64,000 nucleotides of DNA from positions 23,431,001 to 23,495,000 of the forward strand of contig CM075676.1 of NCBI GenBank assembly GCA_037962975.1, written 5' to 3'. Below are positions 12,190 to 22,165 of the stretch, in pieces (position 1 is the stretch's first letter; every line of letters starts with the position of its first letter). Position numbers and translations under genes: made by a program. The DNA is from Clitoria ternatea (taxonomy: Eukaryota > Streptophyta > Magnoliopsida > Fabales > Fabaceae). The notes below the pieces were generated by a model, which was not told where the DNA came from, searched no databases, and saw only the letters and a program-made list of their open reading frames with translations.

Positions 12190-13075
12190 CTTAGTGTGCA
12201 ATGTTATCCGCGCACACTCCTAAGACCAAATCCAAGAATTAAAGACCAAGTGATGTGGCACAATATGAAGGATGGTGGGTTCATAGTGAGTAGAGCCTAT
12301 AAAGAGGTAAGCAGAAGCAGTCATGGGCAAGTGCAATTGAGTTTCAAGAAGTTATAGCAGTGGAAGAGCACACATAATTACATTCATATGGTGTGGAAAT
12401 TGTTGAATGATGGGTTGGTAACTAATGAATGGAGGAAAAAAGGAAACTTGGCTCAATCGTCAAAATGCATCGTGTATGGGCATGCAGTTGAGGATGTACT
12501 TCACGTGATCCAAAATTGTACACTTGCCATGCAATTGTGGAGGCATATGTCTATTGTGGCTGTTGATTCATGGTTATGGGGGGAGAATGTGGCACGTTAC
12601 GTTTGTTGTTACTATTGATTCTCTTTGGCGAGCAAGGGACTTGAACTCTTTTTCGAAATAAGGATACTAAGTTGTTCTTCACTCAATTCATCATAGAGTG
12701 TTTGGGATTCGAAATGTGTTTAATAAACAAGGTCGAGGTTTGAGTGGATAGGTTGGAGTTATGGATCAGATGGTGAGATGCATTAAAAGAAATACAGATA
12801 GAGCCTGTGAGGATTTTGGAGGTATCACTGCTTGTGGAGGAGTGGCAAGGGATCACTTGGATGGCTTCAAGCATGAGTATTTGATTTGTTTGATGCTCGA
12901 TGCTGTGGAGATTATGGTATGATACTACTATGAATTGTAGTCATGTGGTGGTGGAGACATATTCTAAAGTAGCTTTGAGATTTGTTGATCTTGGGTGCGA
13001 AAGTCATCATCTTTGGACCAATTTAGTTCAAAAGATCTGGGTGCTAGCTTCTTGGATGGAGCGAATTATTTAGGC
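12190..13075 (+). pseudogene. LINE-type zinc-binding RT / RNase H-like fragment
   Basis: Frames here read as the C-terminal part of plant non-LTR retrotransposon-like proteins. MWHNMKDGGFIVSRAYKE is followed by W-K and then VWKLLNDGLVTNEWRKKG...LHVIQNCTLAMQLW, which fits the zf-RVT pattern (12240-12560). An RNase H fold follows: IKRNTDRACEDFGGITACGG, then VARDHLDGF and a C-terminal part near 12930-13070 (VVVETYSKVALRFVDLGC). A stop at 12355-12357, several frame changes and the lack of an upstream RT make it a dead fragment. It lies on the opposite strand to the transposase genes and is cargo of CACTA1, either captured or inserted. Confidence 0.6.
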
Positions 13076-13279
13076 TCATATAGATTTAAATGAAATACGA
13101 TAATAGATATGTTAACGCTTACAATATAATGGGAGATGTTTAATTTTTTGAGTTTACTGCTTCTTTTGTTTCTACTTTAATTAGTTCCTCATATGTAGGA
13201 TCTCTCGATCTTAATGTTGACCAAAGGATTTAATTTAATCTTAAAACAATGTATTTGTCCGTCAAAAAACAATAAAAAC

Positions 13280-13501
13280 ACGCTTAAACCCAACCAATGA
13301 AACACGGGCTGATTGGAGCAGCCCAACCCGACCCATGCGTCCCGGTTTCATCGTACATCGTACGGTGGATAGTTGGTTGGTAGTTTTGTTAATCAATCAA
13401 CGGTGATGGTGAGGCATCCTCGTATTCTAAGATCAATATTGAAAACTCTTGTGCTCTCCTCTTCTCTCTCACTCAGCGATAAACCTGAACTGAAGTGAAC
13501 C
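13280..13501 (+). promoter_or_regulatory. Probable captured 5' flank of the glutaredoxin gene
   Basis: This segment is more GC-rich than its surroundings. It has a CCAAT-like word (CCAACCAATG, about 13291) and a CT-rich leader (CTCCTCTTCTCTCTCACTC) just before the ATG at 13502, as expected for a host promoter/5' UTR. No TATA box is clear. Capture together with the exon is inferred from continuity. Confidence 0.45.
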
Positions 13502-13665
13502 ATGGCTTCATCATGTGGGAGACTCACCCTCACAGCGTTGGCGGTGATAGCTTTTGCAGCAGTCTCTCTCCACCAAGCTTCTGCTTCATCTTCTCCCCTC
13601 GACAAGTTTATCGACGAAACCGTCAATTCCCACAAGATCGTTATCTTTTCCAAGACCTATTGCCC
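13502..13665 (+). pseudogene. Captured glutaredoxin exon 1 (CPYC-type GRX fragment)
   Basis: The ATG at 13502 opens a 55-codon segment. A hydrophobic signal-peptide-like leader (LTALAVIAFAAVSL) is followed by SSSPLDKFIDETVNSH, then the glutaredoxin strand-turn KIVIFSKTYCP. In CPYC-type plant glutaredoxins with an N-terminal signal sequence this is the first exon, and the dithiol active site Cys-Pro-Tyr-Cys straddles the exon border. Here the reading breaks right after Cys-Pro, at a GT (13666-13667) that looks like a retained splice donor (CC|GTGCGA). No further GRX exons appear before the CACTA1 terminus, so no working enzyme is encoded. The exon is on the opposite strand to the transposase genes. 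It is a host gene fragment transduplicated by the transposon. Confidence 0.82.
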
Positions 13666-14624
13666 GTGCGAATTCTATCTCTCTTCCTTTTTATATTTTC
13701 ATCTTCTCCCGTGCTGTTGGATCTGCTGAAGTGGTTTAATTGAAACGTTTTTTTCTTTATGCAATTGTCTTTTGCGTGTTCTGTTCTTAATTATGAAGAA
13801 TAATCAAAAGCATTTCGAGATCTGATGTGACAACATTCATGCGTGTGCTGTGAAAAATTGGCTGCTGTCTGTAACCAATATTTCTGAATTCTGAATCGCA
13901 ATATCCTGTTTGTATCGTATCTTATTGTATATGAAATCCTACATTGTTGCTTATGTTTTGAATATAACTATATTGATCTGAAATTTGGAACACATATAAT
14001 CTGATTTTATTGTGTATAGATTCCTTATGTTATGCTTGCATACATGTACATTACACACACGAACATAAATATACACACATATGTATGAGAAAGAAATTAA
14101 GTAAAATAAAGTAAAATATAAGCAACATAACAAAAGATCTAAATTAACATTAATAAACTTTGAGGATTACTATAGACTATTTAGTGTTTCCTATTATTTG
14201 CAAGAAAAAAGTCTAAAATGGCAAGCTGAGGGAGGGCAAACCTGAGAGACAGATAGAAAGCTGAGGGAGGGGGAACTTGAGAGAGAGATGGAAAGCCCAC
14301 CCAATCCAAACCTGCGACAGAGATGGAAAGTGAAGGGCTTCAATGCCTTCGACGGAGAAGAGACAGTGGAGAAGACGGAGAGGGAGACGGTGGACAAGAC
14401 GACGGACGTGAGAGAGAGACGACGGAGAAGACGGTGGCTCGTGAGAGAGAGACGACAGAGAAGAAGCTGCCTTCGTGAGAGGGAATGACGGAGGCGGTGG
14501 AGGTCAAGAGAAGAGGTAGCCAGAGAAGTGATTGACGAGCGGTAGCCAGAGAAGAGGGAAAAGGGTTTAGGGATTGGGGGATAGCAGAAGTGATTGACAG
14601 GGAAGGTCTGCATCGAGTAAGTTG
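13666..14624. other. Intron remnant and purine-rich filler in CACTA1
   Basis: From 13666 to about 13930 the sequence looks like the start of the glutaredoxin intron (T-rich, no exon 2). From 14220 to 14600 there is a purine-rich, GAGAGAGACGACGG-type low-complexity stretch whose open frames are compositional. No gene is seen. Confidence 0.55.
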
Positions 14625-15159
14625 TTAAACTTAGCGACGGAACGAATCCGTCGCTATCAAGGTCACTGAATTAAAAACCACTAGCGACGGAAGACTAAAT
14701 CCGTCGCTACATTCCCTCCAAAATTTGGGAACCCTTCAGGAACCTTAGTCACAGACACGTTCCGTCGCTGAAGTATCAAACAATAGCGACGGGAATCGTC
14801 CACCGTCACTACCTTGTTCATAGCGACGGCATATACCCGTCGCTGCTTTGTCAGAAGACATAGCGACTGCAGTATCACCGTCGCTATCACTTGGCGCCAT
14901 ATATAACTTGGAGGGAAACCAAAAAAAGGGAGGGAAATAACTTTAGCGACTGTGTCAGGGACGGGGTATGAGTTAGCGACGGTATTAGTGACGGTTATTT
15001 GCCAAATTCAGCGATGGCGTATCGGTGGTCGCTAATATGGTCACTGTTTTCGTTTTCGAAGTCCCTTTTCTTCTACCCGTCGCTAATGCGGTCACTGATT
15101 AGCGACGGTGTTCGCCGGTCGCTATTGGTGTGTAGCTATTAGTCATTTTTCTAGTAGTG
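14625..15159. repeat. CACTA1 right subterminal array and terminus
   Basis: More than a dozen copies of TAGCGACGG and its complement CCGTCGCTA, some degenerate, occur in both orientations and mirror 4048-4530. The end CTAGTAGTG is the inverted terminal repeat. The next three bases, ATT, duplicate those before 4048. Confidence 0.88.
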
Positions 15160-16781
15160 ATTGGTGATATATCAAAAGGGGTAAATTACTCAAAAATCTC
15201 TTAAAGATGTATGTTAAAGCTATAATTTATGAACATTGGATAATTGTCATGCAAGAGGAATTAAACCTATTTGAAAGAAATCAAGTATAAGAACTAGTAG
15301 CTAGACCTAGTAATCACCTTATTATTGGAACTAAATGGGTCTTTAGAAACAAGCAAAATGAAAATAGAATAGTAATTAGAAATAAAACTAGACTTATCGC
15401 GAAGGGATATAACCAAGAAAGAATAGACTATGAAGAAACTTATGCCCCTGTAGCACGATTGAAAGCCATTAAGATGTTGCTTGCTTTTGCATCTATAATG
15501 AATTTTAAACTTTATCCAATGGACATAAAAAGTGCTTTCCTAAATGGCTTTATTCGAGAAGAAGTATATGTAAATCAACCTCCTAGTTTTGAAAATTTTG
15601 AATTTCCTAATCATATTTTTAAATTGAAAAAGGCCTTATATGGCTTGAAGCAAGCCCTGAGGGCTTGGTATGAATGATTGAGCAAATATCCCTTGGAAAA
15701 TAAAATTAACAAGAGGAAGGTTAATACTACCTTATTCATTAAAAGACATAAGCATGATATTCTTCTAGTTCAAATTTATGTAGATGATATTGTATTTGGT
15801 GCCACTAACAACACTTTGTGTAGCGAATTTTAAAAAATCATGCAAAGTGAGTTAGAAATGTTTATGATGGGAGAATTGAATTTCTTCCTCAGCCTTCAAA
15901 TAAAACAAACCAATGATGGAATATTCATTAATTAATCTAAGTATGACAAAGAGCTACTAAAAAGATTCAGAGTGGAAAATGCCAAACAAATTTCAACGCC
16001 TATGAGCATTGTTTGTTGTTTGGACAAGGATGAAGTAGGACAATCCATTGATGTCAAGCAATATAGAGGTATGATCGGATTCCTTCTTTATTTATCTACA
16101 AGCAGACCAAACATTATGTTTAGCATATGTTTGCGTGCTCACTTTCAAGTTAATCCTAAAGAATCACACTTTAAATCAGTAAAAAGAATAATGTGTTACT
16201 TAAGAGGAACCATAAACTTAGGATTGTGGTACCCTATATGATCATTCTATAGTTTGGTAGGATATTCTAACTCTAATTTTACAACTTGTTAGGAGTAGGG
16301 CTTGTCCCTTTCTATGTTATTAGTAAATCGCTAACGAGCAAGAAAGGCCAGTTGCAAAACTGATAGGAAAAGCACTAGTGGAACCTACCATCTTATAGGA
16401 TCTACGCTAGTCTTATGGAACAGTAAAAAGTAAAATAGTGTAGCCCTTGTAGAGGCAGAATATGTTGTTGCAAGAAGTTATTGTGCACAGATATTATGGA
16501 TGAAGCAACAACTCTTAGATTGTGGTATCACCTTAGGTCAAATCCTTATTAAGTGTGATAAAACGAGTGCAATAAACTTATCCAAAAATCATGTCCTTCA
16601 TTCTAGAACAAAACACATTGAAATTAGGCATCAATTCCTTAGAGACCATGTGCAAAAAGGTGATTATACTTTAGAATTTGTAGAATCCTCCAAACGACTA
16701 GTTGATATCTTCACCAAACCTTTACCCAAGGACCAATTCTTCCATATAAGAAGTGAATTAGGTGTTATAAATCCTTCATAA
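15160..16781 (+). pseudogene. Copia A reverse transcriptase and RNase H, decayed
   Basis: This resumes A immediately after the CACTA1 target duplication. The reading follows the B RT: TKWVFRNK near 15335, MDIKSAFLNGFIREEVYV near 15520, ALYGLKQALRAWYE near 15635, and the active-site block YVDDIVFGAT near 15775. RNase H follows, ending DIFTKPLPKDQF near 16705-16740. Internal stops and frame breaks are numerous (for example at 15675, near 15830 and 16240-16480). Compared with B, the segment is moderately diverged, consistent with an old insertion. Confidence 0.88.
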
Positions 16782-16825
16782 ATCATTAGAAGTGAAAACT
16801 TTTCCTGAAAATAACATGTATAATC

Positions 16826-16945
16826 TCTGGTAATCGAATAACTGATTGCCTATAAGCATAATTTAGTGTAATCAATTATGTAATCGATTACCTATGAGAA
16901 AAATTTATTGTAATCAATTACATGCTTACTATAATCAATTACCCT
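16826..16945. repeat. Copia A pol-ORF3 spacer with decayed TAATCGATTA motifs
   Basis: Several copies of TAATCGATTA-like words occur (TAATCGAATA, TAATCGATTA, TAATCAATTA). They sit at the position equivalent to the dense arrays before the third ORF in B (35200-35540) and D (46010-46390). The AT-rich remainder to 17537 is non-coding. Confidence 0.6.
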
Positions 16946-17537
16946 AGGAGTTATAAACATTGGCAGAAGTTCTGAAGAGTCATGTCCTTTCACCTTTCTG
17001 CCAATTGTACATTTCCAATGCATTGAAAACTAATCCTACATTTTCATCATTATCTACAATTAATTATTCCTTTTAATTACATATTAACATTCAAAATTCA
17101 AATTTTTAAATTTTTATTTTAAACCTTCGGTATTCCAAATTTAAAAAAATAATCTTATTTTTAAATGACGCTATAGTTTCAGTTTTACCTTTAAACCCTT
17201 AAAAAAGTTTTGCTTCAAATTCAGAATATCTTTTAATAATGTTATGATGTTAACATTAAAATTTTTTTGCTTTTAACAATTCTTTAATTTCTTCTTTCAA
17301 ATAAATTTTTTATTTTGAAATTCCATAATTTTGTTTTTCTCCATTTTCCATGCCTGATTTTGCCCTTCCCAACTAACCACATGTTTCCCAACAACAGTTC
17401 ATCTTCCCATCTCATTTTAATCAATTACAAATAGTTGGTAATCAAATTACCTACGAGCTTATTAAAGCTTTTATGGCTTCCTTTATGAGGTTCCTTTATT
17501 TACATACTCCCTTCCTCTACATATTTCCCTACTCCTC

Positions 17538-18611
17538 ATGGCTTTTCACCCACCTTCAAAGAAAAAGAGAATTGCCTCATCCTCCACTGAACCCATATCT
17601 TGAAATCCATCCCCGCATACCTTTGTAGAATTCTTCTCATCCGTTTCTCAACAGGAGAAATATTACTCCAACTTCCATTCTAGAGTCATCAAAGATCCCA
17701 AGTACATTGATGACCACTACATCAACACTATAGAATGTTATCATTTCCTTGACACTTAAGACCTCATTCCCTTCCTCTCCATAAAAGAAGACCATTATCC
17801 AGACGTTGTTTGCCTCTTTTATTGAAACCTCAAAATCAAAATGGTTATTTATTCTAAACTGAAGAAAATCAAGACCTTCATTAATGAACCTCTCTTCTAT
17901 TCCCTCACTTAACTTAGCTCCTCTGGTGAACTCTATGAGGGATAACTTTTTGTGGCCAGGGGGAGTGAATACAACAACTATAAAGCCAGACAATTGATCT
18001 ACAATGAAAATGTTGACTTAAATAGGAGACTACTTGTTGGGACTCTCAAATTTAGTTGTCGTCTGGTGCATCATAGCCTGCATCATCCTGTCCTGCATAA
18101 CTAATTTATCCTAGTTCACTGAAAAGGATATCATTCTCATGTGGTCCTTGACAATGCTCTGAAAGACAATGCTCATCTTCCATATGTTGCTTTAGTTACC
18201 AAAATCATTCACCATTTTCATGTGCCTATTCATGAGGAACACTGCATCAAACCCTAACATTCTTTTTTGATTGATCGTACTGCTTTATATTCCTTTGAAA
18301 ACACCAGCAACGATGCTAGTGAATGGGTTCCCAAGTGTTCTGCTCCTCCATCTGACACTGCTGATGATGATCCCACTACTTTCTCTATGGTTGATCTTGC
18401 CAATGAAACTCGCTCCCTCAGGACCTATATATGCACACCTGTTTTGACCAAGTTGATGCTACCATGTAGACCATTCTCTCCTGCCTACCACTTCCTGACT
18501 CTGCTTAGCTTCATTTTGTTTTCCACTATTTTGTTCCAAACATGTTTTGTTATTATGCTTTTTTCTTCTCCGTGTTACTCTGTTGACTTTTCTTCTCGTA
18601 TGTTTATATAA
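17538..18611 (+). pseudogene. Copia A third ORF (plant retrotransposon ORF3), decayed
   Basis: The ATG at 17538 starts MAFHPPSKKKRIASSS, a Lys/Arg-rich N-terminus comparable to MSTSRNVKRARSST of B ORF3. Further downstream the patterns FVEFFSS, DPKYIDDHYINTIECYHFL and LIPFLSIKEDHYPDVVCLFY track the B protein (residues about 20-95). Several stops (for example near 17600 and 17759) and frame changes break it. In the family this ORF lies between RNase H and the 3' LTR. The biochemical role is unknown. Confidence 0.65.
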
Positions 18612-18840
18612 ATCAATTTGTTATGCTTGGTTCCATATTATCTTGTCTCATTTTTCACTCTACTATTTTATTTTTGATAATGATAAAAGGGGAGACATAC
18701 TATAACCTGAATAATAATAATAAATTACAAAACCGGGGGGAAGGATAATAAATTGAAAATAAAAAGGAAAACCCCAAAACATTATCTTGTTATAGGTATT
18801 TGCTTGTCAATTTCTTTTCAAGATTAATGTTGTCATCATC

Positions 18841-18854
18841 AAAAAGGGGGAGAA
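18841..18854 (+). other. Polypurine tract of copia A
   Basis: AAAAAGGGGGAGAA lies immediately before the 3' LTR and is identical to the tract of B at 37373-37386. It would prime plus-strand DNA synthesis. Confidence 0.85.
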
Positions 18855-19948
18855 TAAAGTCACATAATGTTAAATCAAGGTTTTGATAATGACAATTGTT
18901 CCCTAAAAGCAATCAAAGAAGAAGACTTAAAATCAAGCATAAAGAATTAAGTCTCAAAGTTTATAATTCAATGTAAGACTCAATCAAATATAGCATGACC
19001 TTAAGAAATTAAAATAAAACTTCAAAACATGCAGTTTAGAGAACTATTTTTTGAAATATAACTTGAAGTAATTGATTATAACTTGAAGTAATTGATTAAA
19101 TGTTTGAAAAATTTAAGTTTTAAATTCCATGTAACCGAACACCATATTAATGTAATCGATTAAACAAACATTGGATAAATTTAAATTTTTAAACTCCATG
19201 TAATCAATTATCTATTTGTTGTAATCAATTACCAAAAATCCAAAACTATAGAAAAGATGTTTCTGCTTTTTATTTCTTCCATGAAAAGTCATGTCTCTTC
19301 ATTTAAAATCCTAAAACACTATATCCTTTTGAAAAAAACAACTTTTCATTTTTATGGCTAATCAAAGAGGCATCTTTTCATAACAAATTTTCTACTATAA
19401 ATAGGTCTAAAATTCAAGTATTTAAAACACATGAAGCTTGAGAAGTGAGTTATCATTATCATCAATTAAAGGTCATACTATCATTATGCTTCTAAGTTAT
19501 TAGGAACTTCAAGGTGTTTATTAACTCTAAAAGAGAGAGTTCATTATCAAGTTCTTTATTATTTCATTTGAAATCTTTGTAACTTAGGTGGGGCATCCTA
19601 AGTTGTGTGTGAACAAAAGTAAGGTATGTCTTGTGGTTTAGAGACTCCACATAAGGGTGAGGCATCCTAAGGTGTTGGAAGCGCTCTGTGTTTGGTAAAG
19701 AATTCAATTATTAGTGGAAACATGAAGGAATTACTTGAGAAGACTGGACATAAGCAAGTGGTTTGGCCGAACTAGTATAAATTCGGGTTTGTACTCTCTT
19801 ATCTATATCTCTACATACATCTCTTTCACCATTTTTAAGGTTTTTACCATTGCACAATAAAATCAATTAGAAGTATTAATCGGTCTAAGAAAAGTTTTTA
19901 AAACTTAATTCACCCTTTCTTGAGTTATTAGAAGCCGCTTGACTAACA
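18855..19948 (+). repeat. 3' LTR of copia A
   Basis: This matches 2100-3148 with many substitutions and small indels. It starts TAAAGTCACATAATG (a mutated TG start) and ends near GACTAACA. A TATA-like box (CTATAAATAGG) is near 19394-19404. Confidence 0.8.
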
Positions 19949-19949
19949 C

Positions 19950-21225
19950 CTTTCTAGTTCTACATATAAAGGCAACATGGCCATTTTTTCGATAGTAAAA
20001 ACATTTTATAAATAGACTGACATAACTATGATAAGGAATAAAATATGATTTTCCTTGAGAAACAAAGATGTTTTTATAAGATTCCTATTGTTTATTAGAC
20101 CCATATCCTAATCCAACTTTATCAAAAATGCATCTTTGATTACCAAGTAAAATATTAAGTGTGTCTCTTCCTTTCATAAATTTAGATAAAGAATTTTCCA
20201 AATCCTCAGTCTTATCTTCCAATACTTTACAATTGGAACAATTGGAGACACTTGAGTTTTCTTTGGATTCTGCAAATATGAGTCTAGAGAAGAGTTCTTT
20301 TTCTTTGAGGAATCAATTTCAAAGTTAAGCGCATCAATATTTTTTCATAAATTAAAACACATTTATTTTCTTTATTTAACCTTTTACCAATTATAAAGAA
20401 CTCTTCTTGCAAATCATTAAAAGCGTTATATAATTCATTCTAGTACTTTCAAGAGAGCCATTTACCTTATTTACTTCCTCTTCCTATTGACCTACCATAA
20501 GAGAGGTTTACCTCTTCTTCAGCTAATGAATTTAATAAGCTCAAGGAATTGTCATCCCATGGACATATAGGCCTTTTTCTTGTTCTTGCCTTGTTTGTAG
20601 TTCTTGGATAATTAAGGGCACTCATATTTAAACTGTCTAGGTTTTCCATATTTGAAGAATGTAATGTTAGAAAGGGGTCACCTTTTTGTTTTAGCCTTTA
20701 TTTATGGACTTCTCTTTGTTCATGAATTTCCCAAATGTTTTGATGAGTAATTCAAATGCTTCATTATCCTCATCATTATATTCATCCTTTGTCATGTCTT
20801 GCCCTTTGGCTCAGAAGTTGAGGTCTAAAGGGCTATACTATTCTTATTTGTAGCATTCTCTTTGAATTTCTTAAGGAGTTCTAGCTATTCTTATAACTTT
20901 TCAATCAAGGCTGCTAGTGACATATTTTCAAGATCCTTGTAATCTTTTATAGTGGTCACTATAAATTGTCATTCCCTGCTTAAACATCTTAACATAGATT
21001 AATTAAATCTTAATTGGGAAAGGATCTTCCCAATGTCAAAAGATGATTAACAATATGCACAAAGTGTTTGTGTAAATTAAAGATGCTTTCACTAAGATTC
21101 ATTTCAAACATTTCTAACTCATGATTCAAATTCTAGATCTTTTTACCTCATTATTACCTTCATGGGTAATAAACAAAGTATCTTATATATCTTTAGCACT
21201 TTTACATGTTGAAATTCTAAAAATT
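19950..21225 (-). pseudogene. Copia relic C, gag fragment
   Basis: On the minus strand this parallels the D gag (49680-50900). It includes the region before the second zinc knuckle, the leucine-rich stretch, the first knuckle area near 20600-20650 and the Gag core near 20930-21210 (the segment equivalent to KEMWDTLQVTHEG). The frame is broken throughout. It continues the relic whose integrase part is at 1736-2099, the two halves being separated by copia A. It ends where CACTA3 begins at 21226. Confidence 0.75.
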
Positions 21226-21618
21226 CGTTACTAAAAAATACCTAACAACGAAGGACCAAACCCATTGCTAAAACATCTAAACGTCGTTGCTAAATACATT
21301 AGTGATGATGTTTTTGATAGCACAACACCTGTCGCTACGCCGCTTGTTGTTGATTGAAAAGAGACAGCGACAGTACCCCGTTGTAACCTTTTCGACGGTG
21401 CAACATCATTAAGATGGTCCCATGGGTAGTCACTCAATCCGTTGCTGGTGATGACAGGTTAGCGACGGGCGCACACTGTTGCTACTAGCTAAGTATATAG
21501 TGACCACGTGCTCCGTTGCCAGGTTTCTACGTATTAGAGACCGTGGCACCCGTCGCTATGTTACAACTTATTAGCGACCACTGGGGTCCTTGCTACATTG
21601 CTACGTGTTGGCGACCAC
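21226..21618. mobile_element. CACTA3 left part, degenerate non-autonomous CACTA relic
   Basis: It starts CGTTACTAAAAAATACC, a mutated version of the CACTA1 terminus CACTACTAAAAAAACACC. Degenerate copies of the AGCGACGG/CCGTCGCT subterminal motif follow. It is therefore a relative of CACTA1, not of CACTA2. CACTA2 interrupts it after the CAC target site (21616-21618), and it resumes at 41149. Confidence 0.72.
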
Positions 21619-22165
21619 CACTAGTGCAAAAATTGGATATAACAACGGGGATATATTCACGGGTAGAAGAGAATCAGTGATAAAAACATGCGCGGTGGCA
21701 TTTTTGAAATTATAAGGTGAACGTTTTAATCAGAGAAAACTATATATCCACGGTTAACATCATAACCGTGAACGTACCCATCAATATATATTCACGGTTG
21801 AGGAGTCAACCGTGGATATATAGTACCTGAAATATATATCGACGGTTGTATTCACAACCGTGAATATATATTCATGGGTACGATCACGGTTATGATGTGA
21901 ACCGTGGATATATATTGAAATCTATAATCACGGTTGTATTTCCAACCGTGGATATATAGTTTAGGTTTTAGGGTTTAATCACTGGGTACTGTATGTCCAC
22001 GGTTGTTTCTATAACTGTGATTATAGATTTCAATATATATCCACGGTTGGGATCATAACCGTGGATATATAGTTAACATTTATCCACGGTTGTTTGTTAA
22101 ACCGTGAATATATGTGTAATATATTCACGGTTTCAAGGGGAACCGTGAATATACATCCTTTCTGA
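21619..22165. repeat. CACTA2 left subterminal array with inverted repeats
   Basis: About twenty copies of (T/A)CCACGGTT or AACCGTG(G/A)AT(A) occur in alternating orientation. A near-perfect inverted repeat of roughly 50 bp pairs about 21899-21950 with 22001-22052. The pattern matches 40690-41148 and is the likely binding region for the element's own proteins (inference from En/Spm). Confidence 0.85.

Larger units (their letters stand above)
4048..15159 (-). mobile_element. CACTA1: En/Spm-type DNA transposon carrying host and LINE-like fragments
   Basis: The left terminus is CACTACTAAAAAAACACC and the right terminus reads CTAGTAGTG (reverse complement CACTACTAG). A 3-bp target duplication ATT flanks both ends (4045-4047 and 15160-15162). 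Both ends carry dense subterminal arrays of TAGCGACGG and its complement. Transposase genes lie on the minus strand: TNP2-type (about 10487-6746), then a Ptta/En-Spm-type second gene (6695-4863). The 11.8-14.6 kb part carries non-transposon cargo, namely an RNase H-like fragment and a glutaredoxin exon. The size is typical of autonomous CACTA elements, but TNP2 has two in-frame stops and a frameshift. Confidence 0.93.
2100..19948 (+). mobile_element. Copia element A (Sirevirus-like), defective, split by CACTA1
   Basis: Two related LTRs (2100-3148 and 18855-19948) flank a tRNA-Met-type primer site, a decayed gag, a decayed RT-RNase H, a decayed third ORF and a polypurine tract. Flanking target sequence is CTTTT on the left and CTTTC on the right, an imperfect candidate TSD. 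The 11.1-kb CACTA1 sits inside and accounts for most of the length. The region between gag and the RT (zinc knuckles, protease, integrase) was already deleted before CACTA1 arrived. The element is non-autonomous and old: its LTRs differ at many sites and indels. Confidence 0.85.

Noticed and set aside
13502..13729. Functional glutaredoxin gene
   Set aside because: Only exon 1 is present; the CPYC active site is cut and no later exon is found before the CACTA1 end.
14194..14613. 139-codon minus-strand frame rich in Ser/Leu/Arg
   Set aside because: Low-complexity purine/pyrimidine tract; composition alone keeps the frame open.
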